Source: Actinomadura sp. J1-007
GTDB lineage: Bacteria > Actinomycetota > Actinomycetes > Streptosporangiales > Streptosporangiaceae
DNA length: 64,000 nucleotides
Direction: 5' to 3'
Assembly (NCBI RefSeq): GCF_009793335.1
Contig: NZ_WING01000001.1
Location: forward strand, 310,001 to 374,000
In this document: in pieces, positions 54,698 through 63,175 of the stretch
How positions within the stretch are numbered: position 1 is the first letter of the stretch
Layout of the letters: the number at the start of each line of letters is the position of its first letter
Translations under genes and position numbers: made by a program
The notes under the pieces: generated by a model
Database searches by the model: none
What the model saw: only the letters and a program-made list of their open reading frames with translations
Told to the model about the DNA's origin: nothing

Positions 54698-54772
54698 GAC
54701 GCGGCCATCCTGCCATCCGGCGTGAGCTGAGCCATATTCGGGGGCTCACCCCGAGGACTCCGCCCCATGGGC

Positions 54773-54778
54773 TACTCT
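54773..54778 (+). promoter_or_regulatory. -10 element before the aromatic leader peptide
   Basis: TACTCT, 7 nt before the leader ATG at 54786, so the leader peptide would be translated from the first nucleotides of the transcript. No clear -35 is visible. Confidence 0.5.
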
Positions 54779-54785
54779 GAGGCCC

Positions 54786-54854
54786 ATGCGCAACGTCGTG
54801 TATTTCTTTTGGTACGACCAGCCCGGGAGGCTGGTCTGCCAGACGCTGCGCTGA
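54786..54854 (+). CDS. aromatic-rich leader peptide of DAHP synthase, 22 aa
   Basis: Codes for MRNVVYFFWYDQPGRLVCQT followed by LR. Tyr, Phe, Phe, Trp and Tyr codons are consecutive (residues 6-10), so ribosomes will pause when any charged aromatic tRNA is short. A strong terminator-like hairpin follows at 54871 and the first enzyme of aromatic amino acid synthesis starts at 54983. Hairpins CCAGCC/GGCTGG (54818-54834) and GGTCTG/CAGACC overlap the peptide and could be the pause and antiterminator arms. Too short for gene finders; best explained as an attenuation leader. Confidence 0.75.
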   Translation: MRNVVYFFWYDQPGRLVCQTLR

Positions 54855-54870
54855 CAGACCACAAGGCGAG

Positions 54871-54898
54871 AAGCCCCGGGCCGGACGGCCCGGGGCTT
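54871..54898 (+). terminator. attenuator hairpin upstream of DAHP synthase
   Basis: AAGCCCCGGGCC, loop GGAC, GGCCCGGGGCTT: a perfect 12-bp stem followed by TCGTCG. It is 16 nt beyond the leader stop and 84 nt before the gene. Confidence 0.7.
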
Positions 54899-54982
54899 TC
54901 GTCGTTCCAGGGGTCGGTCCGTTTCCAGGGGTTTTTCTGGCGGGGCCCGCGCGGGCGCCCGCAGGATGAGAGAGGCAGCAAC

Positions 54983-56023
54983 ATGGTCGTCGTCATGGCC
55001 CCGGAGGCCACCGAGGCAGATATCAAGGGCGTCGTCTCACTGGTCGAGACCGCAGGAGGCGACGCCTTCGTCAGCCGCGGCGTGGAGCGGACCATCGTCG
55101 GCCTGGTCGGGGACGTCCAGCAGTTCGGCACGCTGAACCTGCGCGGGATGCGCGGGGTGAGCGACGTGATCCGCATCTCCGCGCCGTACAAGCTGGTCAG
55201 CCGCGAGAACCACCGCGAGCGCTCCATCGTGCGCGTCGGCGGCGTCCCGATCGGCCCCGGCACGATGACCCTGATCGCCGGGCCGTGCGCGGTGGAGACC
55301 CCCGAGCAGACCCTCCAGGCGGCGCAGATGGCCAAGGCCGCGGGCGCCACCCTGCTGCGGGGCGGGGCGTTCAAGCCGCGCACCTCGCCGTACGCGTTCC
55401 AGGGGCTCGGCGAGGCCGGGCTGCGGATCCTCGCGGACGTGCGCGCCGAGACCGGCATGCCGATCGTGACCGAGGTGGTGAACGCGGCCGACGTCGAGCT
55501 GGTCGCCTCGTACGCCGACATGCTCCAGATCGGCACCCGCAACGCGCAGAACTTCGCGCTGCTCCAGGCCGCGGGCGAGGCGGGCAAGCCGGTGATGCTG
55601 AAGCGCGGCATGAGCGGCACCATCGAGGAGTGGCTGATGTCCGCCGAGTACGTCGCGCAGCGCGGGAACCTGGACATCGTGCTGTGCGAGCGGGGCATCC
55701 GGACGTTCGAGAAGGCCACCCGCAACACCCTGGACATCTCCGCCGTGCCGGTGGCCCAGCGCCTCTCCCACCTGCCGGTGATCATCGACCCGTCGCACTC
55801 GGGCGGCAGCCGCGACCTGGTGCTGCCGCTCACCCGGGCGGGCATCGCGGTCGGCGCGGACGGCGTGATCATCGACGTCCACCCGCACCCCGAGACCGCG
55901 CTGTGCGACGGCCCGCAGGCGCTGGTGGACGGCGACCTGCGCGAGCTGGCCAAGCTCGTCCGCGACCTGCCGCCCCTGGTCGGCCGCGCCCTGACCGAGA
56001 CGCCCGACGGCGTCCCCGCCTGA
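54983..56023 (+). CDS. aroF: 3-deoxy-7-phosphoheptulonate (DAHP) synthase, type I beta
   Basis: First step of the shikimate pathway, condensing phosphoenolpyruvate and erythrose 4-phosphate. 346 residues: an N-terminal ferredoxin-like domain (residues 1-70) that binds feedback inhibitors, and the barrel with LIAGPCAVET, LLRGGAFKPRTSPYAFQG, GTRNAQNFALL, LKRGMSGTIEEWL, IIDPSHSGGSRDL and DGVIIDVHPHPE. The ATG at 54983 has AGAGG 7 nt upstream. In mycobacteria the DAHP synthase gene is near pknL, as here, but there it is of a different (type II) form. Confidence 0.93.
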   Translation: MVVVMAPEATEADIKGVVSLVETAGGDAFVSRGVERTIVGLVGDVQQFGTLNLRGMRGVSDVIRISAPYKLVSRENHRERSIVRVGGVPIGPGTMTLIAGPCAVETPEQTLQAAQMAKAAGATLLRGGAFKPRTSPYAFQGLGEAGLRILADVRAETGMPIVTEVVNAADVELVASYADMLQIGTRNAQNFALLQAAGEAGKPVMLKRGMSGTIEEWLMSAEYVAQRGNLDIVLCERGIRTFEKATRNTLDISAVPVAQRLSHLPVIIDPSHSGGSRDLVLPLTRAGIAVGADGVIIDVHPHPETALCDGPQALVDGDLRELAKLVRDLPPLVGRALTETPDGVPA

Positions 56024-56065
56024 CGCCCGGACGGCCCGTTCGCCCCTGACGCCGCCCTTCCGCGT

Positions 56066-56108
56066 ACCGCCGTCACGAGCGCGCCCCCGGGCCCGCCGTG
56101 ACGGCGGT
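56066..56108 (+). terminator. large hairpin after DAHP synthase
   Basis: ACCGCCGTCACG pairs perfectly with CGTGACGGCGGT around a 19-nt GC-rich loop. No T run follows. Position 42 bp after the stop codon suggests a terminator or processing stem. Confidence 0.5.
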
Positions 56109-56123
56109 CGGCGATGCGTGGGG

Positions 56124-56129
56124 TAATGT
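56124..56129 (+). promoter_or_regulatory. -10 element before the second leader peptide
   Basis: TAATGT, 7 nt before the leader ATG at 56137, the same spacing as at 54773. Confidence 0.5.
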
Positions 56130-56136
56130 CGGGAAC

Positions 56137-56178
56137 ATGGACTACTGGACCGCCAACTGCGGCCCGCCCGTCTCCTGA
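56137..56178 (+). CDS. leader peptide before an EamA transporter, 13 aa
   Basis: Codes for MDYWTANCGPPVS, with Tyr and Trp in positions 3-4. It is followed by a complementary pair that can form GGCCCGGCG/CGCCGGCC (56211-56233) and by a true terminator hairpin with a T run. The transporter starts 150 nt further down. Interpretation as a ribosome-dependent sensor for aromatic (perhaps Trp or Tyr) or Cys supply is inference; the peptide has few specific codons, so it is a weaker case than the first leader. Confidence 0.55.
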   Translation: MDYWTANCGPPVS

Positions 56179-56248
56179 CGGGGCGCGGCGACACTCTCCC
56201 CTGAGAACCCAGGCCCGGCGCTGAAACGCCGGCCGCCCGTCTGACGGC

Positions 56249-56272
56249 GGCCCGCGCGCCACGGGCCTTTTT
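56249..56272 (+). terminator. attenuator hairpin upstream of the EamA gene
   Basis: GGCCCG, loop CGCGCCA, CGGGCC, followed by TTTTT: a classical intrinsic terminator, 57 nt before the transporter start. Confidence 0.75.
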
Positions 56273-56328
56273 CCTGCGCCCCGAATCCGGATGTTCTTCT
56301 TCCGATTCGAGCTCAGGAGCAGTTCTCC

Positions 56329-57276
56329 GTGTCCGTGCGCACCTTCACCCAACGCACCCTCGCGTCCCGCGCCGCCCGTTCCGGCGCCTCCGGCGACGGC
56401 GACGGCGGGCGGCCCGGCCAGGGCGCCCGCCTCGGCGGTCGCGCCGAGATCCTCGCCGCCGCCTGCCTGTGGGGGACGGCGGGTCCCGCGTCCACCCTCG
56501 CCCCGATCTCCTCCGTCGGCGTCTCGTCCGTCCGCATCGTCCTCGGCGGGCTGCTGCTGCTCGCCTGGGCGGCCCTCACCGCGCGCGGCGCCGGGCTGCT
56601 CGCGCTGCTGCGGCGCGGCGGCCGGACGCGCGCGCTGCTGGCCGTCGGGGTCGTCTGCACCGGCCTGTACCAGACCTCCTACTACGCGTCCGTGGACCGT
56701 ACGGGCGTGGCCGTCGCCACGATCGTGTCCGTCGGATGCGCCCCCGCGTTCGCCGGGCTCATCGACCGGCGGGGCCTGTCGCGCCGGTGGGCGGTCTCCA
56801 CGGTCGGCGCCGTGGCCGGGTGCGCGCTGCTCGTCGGCGGAGGCGAGGGCGCGGGCGCCGACCCGGCCGGCGTCCTGCTCGCGCTGCTGTGCGGGTTCGT
56901 GTACGCCGTCTACACGACGATCACGTCCCGGCTGCTCGCGCGCGGCGAGCAGGACCGGGCCATCGTGGGCGTGCTGTTCGGCGGCGCCGCCCTGGTGCTG
57001 CTGCCGGTGCCGTTCCTCCTGCCGTCCGGCTGGTTCCTGACGGGGACGGGCATGCTGGTCACCGGCTACCTGGGGATCATCACGATCACGGTGGCGTACG
57101 CGCTGTTCGCCAAGGGCCTGCGCACCACCCCGGCCGCGACCGCGACGACGCTGACGCTGGCCGAGCCCGCCGTCGCGGCGCTGATCGGGCTGACGCTGCT
57201 CGGCGAGCACCTCGGCCCGGTCGCGCTCGGCGGGCTCGGCCTGCTGGCGGCGAGCCTCGTCGTGCTGGTGCTGTGA
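56329..57276 (+). CDS. EamA-family exporter with leader-peptide control
   Basis: 315 residues, ten membrane helices after a Ser/Gly/Arg-rich head of 37 residues. Motifs: EILAAACLWGTAGPAST, VRIVLGGLLLLAWAAL, YYASVDRTGVAVATIV, LLCGFVYAVYTTITSRLLA, and in the second repeat YLGIITITVAYALFAKGLR and ATTLTLAEPAVAALIGL with the conserved LLGEH. This family includes the aromatic amino acid exporter YddG. With a leader peptide and terminator before it and DAHP synthase before that, aromatic amino acid or related metabolite export is a reasonable guess only. Confidence 0.85.
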   Translation: MSVRTFTQRTLASRAARSGASGDGDGGRPGQGARLGGRAEILAAACLWGTAGPASTLAPISSVGVSSVRIVLGGLLLLAWAALTARGAGLLALLRRGGRTRALLAVGVVCTGLYQTSYYASVDRTGVAVATIVSVGCAPAFAGLIDRRGLSRRWAVSTVGAVAGCALLVGGGEGAGADPAGVLLALLCGFVYAVYTTITSRLLARGEQDRAIVGVLFGGAALVLLPVPFLLPSGWFLTGTGMLVTGYLGIITITVAYALFAKGLRTTPAATATTLTLAEPAVAALIGLTLLGEHLGPVALGGLGLLAASLVVLVL

Positions 57277-57350
57277 GTCCCTGACCGGGCCGGTAACAAA
57301 TTGGTCTGAACCACTCGCCAGGACGGGACGCGGCGAGGATGATGTCCGGC

Positions 57351-58252
57351 ATGACGACGGGCGAAGGCGACGCCGCCGGACGGCTGTTCCCCGAGGACCT
57401 CGACGGCGTCGATCCGGTGGCCGCGGTGATGCTGGCCGACGCGTGCCGCTCCATCTCCGCGTACCCGGACCTGGTGGTGGTCGGCCCGCTGTTCACCGCG
57501 GCGGAACGGGTCGCGGGCGGCTGGCAGGTCGTCTGCCCCTGCGACCCGTTCCCCCAGGGCGCCCGCGAGCTGCTCGGCGTCCACCTGGAGGACCGGGCCG
57601 CGCTCGCGGGCGACGCGCCGGGCCGGGAGCTGCGGGCGGCGGCGCGGACCGTCCAGTCCGAGCCGCGCGACGAGGTGCGGGCGGCGGGGCGGCGGTTCCG
57701 GGTCGTACGGATCGAGCAGCTCGTCCGCAGCGGCCCGGACGGGCCCGAGCCGCCCCGCCCCACCGACCTCGACCCGGCTCCCGGGGCCCGCGCCCGGCGC
57801 GGCGCCCGGCCCGCCGCGCGCGCCTACGACCTGCTGCGCGACGGGCAGGAGACTCCCGACATGGCGACGGCCGAGCTGCTGTGCCAGGTGCTGGACGCGG
57901 CGGCGCGCGAGGGCACCGAGCCGTCCGACGCGTTCCTGACGCCGCTGTCGCTGGCGCCCGCGTTCACGATCGCCGAACGGCACGAGGGCCGGTGGCGTCC
58001 GGTCGGGCGGCTGCACGAGACCCCGCGCAGGCCCGCGCGTCGCTCGCCACGTACTTCCGGCACGTCGTCCCGGCCGTGGAGCAGCCGGGCGAGGAGGACC
58101 TGGCCGGCTACGCCGAGGCCGGCGACCTGATGGCCGACGGCTCCCGCCGCAACGGCATCGAGGTCGCGGGCCGCCGCTTCCGCGTCGTGAGGATCGAACG
58201 CATCACCCTCATGGGCCCCGACGGCCCAGAGCCCCCACGCCCCACCGACTGA
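57351..58252 (+). CDS. DUF5954-family protein (one frame break)
   Basis: 300 residues after repair. The family is actinobacterial and of unknown function. Near-identical motifs occur twice: GRRFRVVRIEQLVRSGPDGP and GRRFRVVRIERITLMGPDGP, each ending PEPPRPTD, about 155 residues apart; the protein is an internal duplication with a poorly conserved linker. The break is at the C run 58021-58024, after RLHETP. I placed the start at the ATG 57351 (GAGG 12 nt upstream); ATGs at 57339 and 57342 are less well spaced. Confidence 0.8.
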
Positions 58253-58289
58253 CCTTGTTGGCTGGAACCGTGGCCCTCGGGCTACCGAA

Positions 58290-59515
58290 TCAGGCGCTGC
58301 CGTAGACGGGGCGGTGCTCCTGGACGGAGTCGGCGAGCTGGTCGGCGAGGTCGGCGGCGTCGAGGCGCTTCTCGATCTGCCGCAGGTCGTCGATCTTGGC
58401 CTTGGTCTCGGCGCGGCGCGGGGCGAGCATCGTGCAGCAGTCCTCGTCGGGCAGCTCGGAGATCGACAGGGTGCGCACCCGGCGCGCCTGGTCCATGATC
58501 TCGATCTTGTCCATGCCGACGAGGGGCCGCAGGATCGGCAGCTCGACCGCGTCGTCCAGCGCGGTGATGTTGGTGAGGGTCTGGCTGCTGACCTGGCCGA
58601 GCGCGTCGCCGGTGATCAGCGCGGAGCCGCGCAGCCGGCGGGCGAGGACCTCGCCGGTGCGCAGCATCAGCCGGCGCTGCGCGATCACCGCGAGGCGGTC
58701 GGCGCCGGACGACTTGATCTGCTGCTGGGCCTTGCCGAACGGCACGACGAACAGCCGCGACCCGCCCTGGAACTTGTCCAGCTCGCGCACCAGCGCGTAC
58801 GCCTTGTAGATCGACTCCGGCCGGTGAAAGGCATCCCGGAGAAGTGCAGGTAGTCGACCCGCAGGCCGCGCCGCATCATCCGGTAGGCGGCAACGGGCGA
58901 GTCGATGCCGCCCGACATCAGGACCAGGGCCCGGCCGCTCATCCCGACCGGGAGGCCGCCCTGGCCGGGCAGCCCGCCGGAGAACACGAACACCTCGTCG
59001 CGGTCGACCTCGATCGACACGGTGTGGTCGGGGTCCTTGAGCCTGACCGGCAGCCCGTAGCGGTCGGCGATCCTGCCGCCGACCAGGCGGTCCAGCTCGG
59101 TGGAGGTCAGCGGGAACCGCTTGTCGCGCCGCCGCGACCGGACCGCGAAGCTGCCGGTGCGCCCGTCCATCAGCTCCAGGGCGGCCTTCTCGACGCTCTC
59201 GACGTCCTTGCCGACGCGCCAGGCGCGGTGGCACCAGACGATGCCCATGACGTCGCTGATGCGGGCGGCGAGCCGGTCGACGAGTTCGGCGGTGGCGTCC
59301 TTGGTGCGGACGATGAACACGCCGTGCCGCCTGATCACGTCCACCCGAGCGATCGGCCGGACGGCCTGGCGGACGTTGTCGGCGAGCCGCCTCTCGAACA
59401 GCTCGCGGTTCTTCCCTTTGAGGACGACCTCGCCCAGCTTCAGCAGCACGCAGGGCTCGCCGTCCACCGGCGAGTGCTCGCGGACCACAGCGGGCGCGGC
59501 ATCGAGCGTGGTCAT
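58290..59515 (-). CDS. thiI: tRNA 4-thiouridine synthase ThiI (one frame break)
   Basis: Sulfurates U8 of tRNA. 408 residues after repair: N-terminal ferredoxin-like region, THUMP domain (VFIVRTKDATAELVDRLAAR), and adenylating domain with PP-loop LMSGGIDSPVAAYRMM; toward the end ELPDEDCCTMLAPR. The rhodanese domain with a second catalytic Cys, found in E. coli, is absent; the CC pair may serve instead. The frame is lost at 58817-58824, after FSGMPFTG. ATG at 59515 with GGAGG 10 nt upstream. Possibly a source of sulfur for thiamine, but the thi operon is 15 kb away. Confidence 0.9.
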
Positions 59516-59529
59516 GGCGGGGGTCCTCC

Positions 59530-59556
59530 AAGGAAAGCAAGGAAAGCAAGGAAAAA
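59530..59556. repeat. short tandem repeat, 9-bp unit
   Basis: AAGGAAAGC occurs two and a half times in a row in the leader of thiI, about 20 bp upstream of its start codon on the minus strand. Confidence 0.7.
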
Positions 59557-59661
59557 GGGGCAACGCTCTAGTGTGGCCCAGAGTTCGCAACGCCGCGACC
59601 CGGAAACCTGTTCCCCGCGCCGCGCCTCTGGGGCGAGACGCCACCGGGGCCTGGACGCACG

Positions 59662-59695
59662 ACGCCCCGGAGGCCGGTGGACGGCTCCGGGGCGT
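59662..59695. terminator. hairpin after pfkA
   Basis: ACGCCCCGGAG pairs perfectly with CTCCGGGGCGT around a 12-nt loop, 30 bp past the pfkA stop codon on the minus strand. GCGTTCGGG repeats follow on the right. No T run. Confidence 0.5.
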
Positions 59696-59725
59696 TCGGG
59701 CGTTCGGGGCGTTCGGGCGGGCCGG

Positions 59726-60751
59726 TCAGCCGAAGAAGACCTCGGCCTCGGCGTAGCGCTCCAGCGGGACGGTCTTGATCTCCTTGGTGGCCTCGTCGAG
59801 GCCGACCCGGACGATGTCGGTGCCGCGCAGCGAGACCATCTTGCCGTAGTCGCCGTCGGACACCGCGTCGATGGCCTGGAGGCCGAAGCGGGTGGCGAGG
59901 ACCCGGTCGAACGCGGAGGGCGTGCCGCCGCGCTGGATGTGGCCGAGCACGGTGGCGCGGGCCTCCTTGCCGGTGCGCCGCTCGATCTCGTCGGCGAGGC
60001 GCGGGCCGATGCCGCCGAGCCGGACGTGGCCGAACGCGTCGCGCTCGCCGGTCTGGAGCTCCATCTGGCCGTCGAGCGGGTGGGCGCCCTCGGACACGAC
60101 GATGATCGGCGCGTAGCGGGTCTTGAAGCGGCTCTCGACGTACTGGACGACCTTCTCGATGTCGAACGGCCGCTCGGGGATGAGGATCACGTTGGCGCCG
60201 GCGGCCATCCCCGCGTGCAGCGCGATCCAGCCCGCGTGCCGGCCCATGACCTCGCAGATCAGCGCGCGGTGGTGGCTCTCGGCGGTGGTGTGCAGCCGGT
60301 CGATCGCCTCGGTCGCGATGTTGACCGCGGTGTCGAACCCGAAGGTGTAGTCGGTGGCGTTGAGGTCGTTGTCGATGGTCTTGGGGACCCCGACGACGTT
60401 GACGCCGTTGGCGTGCAGCTCGCGCGCCACGCCGAGGGTGTCCTCGCCGCCGATCGCGATGAGCGCGTCGACGCCGAGCCCGGCGAGGTTGTCCTTGATC
60501 CGCTCGATGCCGCCCTCGACCTTGATCGGATTGGTCCGGGACGACCCGAGGATCGTGCCGCCCCGCGGCAGGATGCCGCGGACGGCCTGGACGTCGAGGG
60601 CCACGGTGTCGCCCTCCAGGGGGCCCCGCCACCCGGCCCTGAAGCCCACGAACTCGTACCCGAAGACCTGCACGCCCTTGCGCACCACGGCGCGGATGAC
60701 GGCGTTCAGACCGGGGCAGTCCCCGCCTCCGGTCAGCACTCCGACGCGCAT
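59726..60751 (-). CDS. pfkA: 6-phosphofructokinase, PPi-type active site
   Basis: Phosphorylates fructose 6-phosphate. 341 residues: GVLTGGGDCPGLNAVIR, GGEDTLGVA at 101-109, PKTIDNDL at 123-130, the catalytic Asp in TIDND, GRHAGWIALHAG and HIQRGGTPSAFDR. Position 104 is Asp and position 124 is Lys, using E. coli numbering, which fits exactly here. Both are the residues that distinguish pyrophosphate-using from ATP-using enzymes (ATP-type: Gly104 and Gly124). The ATG at 60751 has a run of GGAG motifs upstream (GGAGAGGGAGAGGG). Confidence 0.92.
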   Translation of the reverse strand: MRVGVLTGGGDCPGLNAVIRAVVRKGVQVFGYEFVGFRAGWRGPLEGDTVALDVQAVRGILPRGGTILGSSRTNPIKVEGGIERIKDNLAGLGVDALIAIGGEDTLGVARELHANGVNVVGVPKTIDNDLNATDYTFGFDTAVNIATEAIDRLHTTAESHHRALICEVMGRHAGWIALHAGMAAGANVILIPERPFDIEKVVQYVESRFKTRYAPIIVVSEGAHPLDGQMELQTGERDAFGHVRLGGIGPRLADEIERRTGKEARATVLGHIQRGGTPSAFDRVLATRFGLQAIDAVSDGDYGKMVSLRGTDIVRVGLDEATKEIKTVPLERYAEAEVFFG

Positions 60752-60865
60752 GCCCTCTCCCTCTCCTGACACCGGGCTCCTCCCTCGACTCCTGGCGGCC
60801 AGCCTAGCGGCCGGGACACGGCCCCACCGGGCATTGCGCGCTCGTCCCGGCGTGCCGCCATTGGT

Positions 60866-61339
60866 CTAGACCATAGTGCGTCGGCGGACCACGCGCAGCC
60901 GTCCGCGCACCTGGACCGCGAGACCGCCGGGCACCCGCCGGACGGCCAGGAGGCGGCGGCGCGGCTCGCGGTCCCCGCCGTACGACCAGCGGGCCTCGGC
61001 GACGGCCAGTTCGGTGCGCGCGGCGGCGGGCAGGTCCGCGTGGTGCGCGCGGGCGAAGTCCCACCCGTCGCGCAGGGAGCCGCGGGTGGGGCGCTCGGCG
61101 GCCCAGGCGGCGAACGCGTCCGTCCAGCCGCCGCCGTACGAGGCGGCGAGCGCGGGCCAGGCGCGGGCGGTGTCGCCGGCCCGCTTGCCGAGGATGGCGC
61201 GGGCGGCGGCGGCCACGTCTCCGGCGTCGAAGCCGTCCGGCAGCGGCCCGCCCGCGGTCATCGCGCGGACCAGGGCCTCCTGCGCCGCGGCCAGGCCGGC
61301 GTCGAGGGGCTCGGGCCGTTCGGGCGGGCGCGCGGTCAT
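60866..61339 (-). CDS. small partner protein of a DUF692 (MNIO) operon
   Basis: 157 residues. Not a named family that I can prove; the C-terminal part ([18 protein letters not shown] to a basic end) resembles the SCO6045-type C-terminal domain of Streptomyces. A helical head ([28 protein letters not shown]) and a second module with [19 protein letters not shown] and basic residues at the end. DUF692 enzymes act with a second protein that recognises the substrate, so the gene's position is consistent with that role. It overlaps the DUF692 gene by four bases (ATGA). Confidence 0.65.
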   Translation of the reverse strand: MTARPPERPEPLDAGLAAAQEALVRAMTAGGPLPDGFDAGDVAAAARAILGKRAGDTARAWPALAASYGGGWTDAFAAWAAERPTRGSLRDGWDFARAHHADLPAAARTELAVAEARWSYGGDREPRRRLLAVRRVPGGLAVQVRGRLRVVRRRTMV

Positions 61340-62226
61340 GCGGCCCCGGCCGCCGGGCCCGGCGCGGTCACCGGGTCCATCCCGGCCGCCGCCGCGATGG
61401 CGTCGAGCTCGGCGCGCAGCTCGGCGGCCGGCGGGTAGCGGCCGTCGCGTTCGAGGAGGAGGCCGGGCGGGCGGCGCCGGGCGCACAGCTCCCCGACCAG
61501 GTCGAGGACGGCCCGCGGCACGGGCGCGGTGTGCGTGTCGTGGTAGCGGCCCCCGCGCTCGGCGCCCCCGGCGACGTGGCAGTACGCGACGCGTTCGAGG
61601 GGCAGCCGGTCGAGGAGGGCGGCCGGGTCCTCGCCCCGGTTGCGGGCGTTGGCGTAGACGTTGGCGACGTCGAGCAGGAGCAGCGCCCCGGTGCGTTCGA
61701 GCAGCTCGGTGAGGAACGCGCCCTCGTCGTACTCGGCGTCCGGCCACTCGAACAGCGCGGCGATGGGCTCGACGGCGAGCGGCACCGGCAGCCCGTCCTG
61801 GGTGCGGCGGATGTTGGCGGTGAGGACGTCGAGCGACGCGCGCGTGCGCGGGACGGGCAGCAGGTGCCCGGCCTCGATCCCGCCCGCCCGGACGAACGCG
61901 ACGTGCTCGCTGACCAGCGGGGCGCCGAGGGCCTCCGCGCACGCGGCGAGGTGCGCGACCCGTTCGGGAGCGACGGGCTCGGCCCCGCCGAGCGACAGCC
62001 GCACGCCGTGCGGGACGATCCGCACGCCCCGGTCGCGCAGGGCGAGCAGGTCGCGGGGCGGGTGGCCGAGGTGGACGGACTCGGCGATCACCTCGGTGAA
62101 GCCGAGCCCGGGCAGGCCGCCGACGAAACCGGAGATCTCCGGCCGCCAGCCGATCCCGATGCCGAGACCTCCGGGACCGCCGGGACCGCCGGGACCGCCG
62201 CCCGGGGTGCCGGGTGGCCGGGTCAT
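61336..62226 (-). CDS. DUF692-family (multinuclear non-heme iron) oxidase
   Basis: 296 residues. Gly/Pro-rich head (PGGPGGPGG), then [83 protein letters not shown], the metal-site [15 protein letters not shown] and [10 protein letters not shown]. In the better-studied members (MbnB, TglH) such enzymes oxidise Cys residues of peptides. Here the gene is overlapped upstream by a membrane-protein gene with a Cys-rich tail and downstream by its small partner, each by ATGA overlaps of four bases, one tight unit. Confidence 0.85.
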   Translation of the reverse strand: MTRPPGTPGGGPGGPGGPGGLGIGIGWRPEISGFVGGLPGLGFTEVIAESVHLGHPPRDLLALRDRGVRIVPHGVRLSLGGAEPVAPERVAHLAACAEALGAPLVSEHVAFVRAGGIEAGHLLPVPRTRASLDVLTANIRRTQDGLPVPLAVEPIAALFEWPDAEYDEGAFLTELLERTGALLLLDVANVYANARNRGEDPAALLDRLPLERVAYCHVAGGAERGGRYHDTHTAPVPRAVLDLVGELCARRRPPGLLLERDGRYPPAAELRAELDAIAAAAGMDPVTAPGPAAGAA

Positions 62227-63118
62227 CCGCCGCAACCCCCGCAACCGCCGCAGCCCCGCCTCCGCCTCCGCTGCACCCGCTTCCGCAGCCGCCGCCGATG
62301 TCGCCGCCGCCCGAGGGCGAGAGCTGGCCGTGGATGTCGGAGGTCTCGGCGAACGCCGGGTCGAAGCTCGCCAGCGCCGTCGCGCCGAACACCGCGACGC
62401 CGAGGGCCGTCGCGGCGCCGCCGTACGTCGTCCACGCGGGCTGCCGCGCGGGGTCGAGGTGGGCGTACCGCTCGCGGAAGCCCGCGGCGACGCGGTCGCC
62501 CGCGCGCGTCCGCCCCTCCGGGTCGACCATGAGGTAGAGCAGGAAGAGGCTCGTCACGATGAGCGCCGCGATGAGGAAGCCCATGGGCTTGTCGCCCCGT
62601 ACCGCCGCCACGAGCCGCGCGACCGCGACGAGCCACACCGCGGCGAACGGGAGCGAGGCGAGGCGGCGCCGCGCGTGGTCGGCCGGCGACAGGAGCAGCC
62701 CCTCGCGGGAGAGCCCCTGGCGCAGCTCGTCCAGCGCCGTCTTGACCTGCGGCGAGTCGGCCACGTCACCCGGGGAGGACGCGCCGCCGGAGGCGAGCGC
62801 GCGGTGGACGGCGTCGTCCAGCGGCGTTCCCGGGTCCCGGCGGGAGCCGGTCACGCGGATCTTGCCCTTGTCGTACGCCTCGATGGCGCCCTCGGCGCGC
62901 AGCAGGGTCAGCGCGGCGGCGACGGCGCGGCGGCCCTCCCCGAGGAGGTAGGCCACCTCGTACGGGTGCAGGTCGCGCGCCGGGTCGCGGCCGGGCGCGC
63001 ACAGGCGGCGGGTGAGCACCACCAGCACGTACACCACGATCGCGGCGGGGACGTACAGCCCCCAGAGGAACAGCGGTCCGGGCACACCCCACGTGTCGCC
63101 CGCTGCGGCCAGCGGCAT
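62223..63118 (-). CDS. TIGR04222-type membrane protein with Gly/Cys-rich tail (one frame break)
   Basis: 298 residues after repair. Signal-anchor/first helix ([19 protein letters not shown]), a cytoplasmic region with a winged-helix-like [27 protein letters not shown], two more helices ([32 protein letters not shown]), another helix ([13 protein letters not shown]), and a tail [20 protein letters not shown] followed by CGGCGGCGG. The frame is lost at the C run 62254-62257 within the tail; the repaired tail holds five cysteines and stops overlapping the DUF692 start by four bases. The tail could be the substrate of that enzyme. Confidence 0.8.
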
Positions 63119-63175
63119 CGGTCCTCTCCCCTCGTCCGCCGGTCATCCCGGCCCCCGGCACCCTCGGGGACGCGG

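Noticed and set aside
60866..63118. 750-residue protein covering the whole DUF692 operon
   Set aside because: Frame loss in the Gly/Cys tail joins the membrane-protein frame to that of the partner gene. Middle part is a shadow of the DUF692 gene in another frame.
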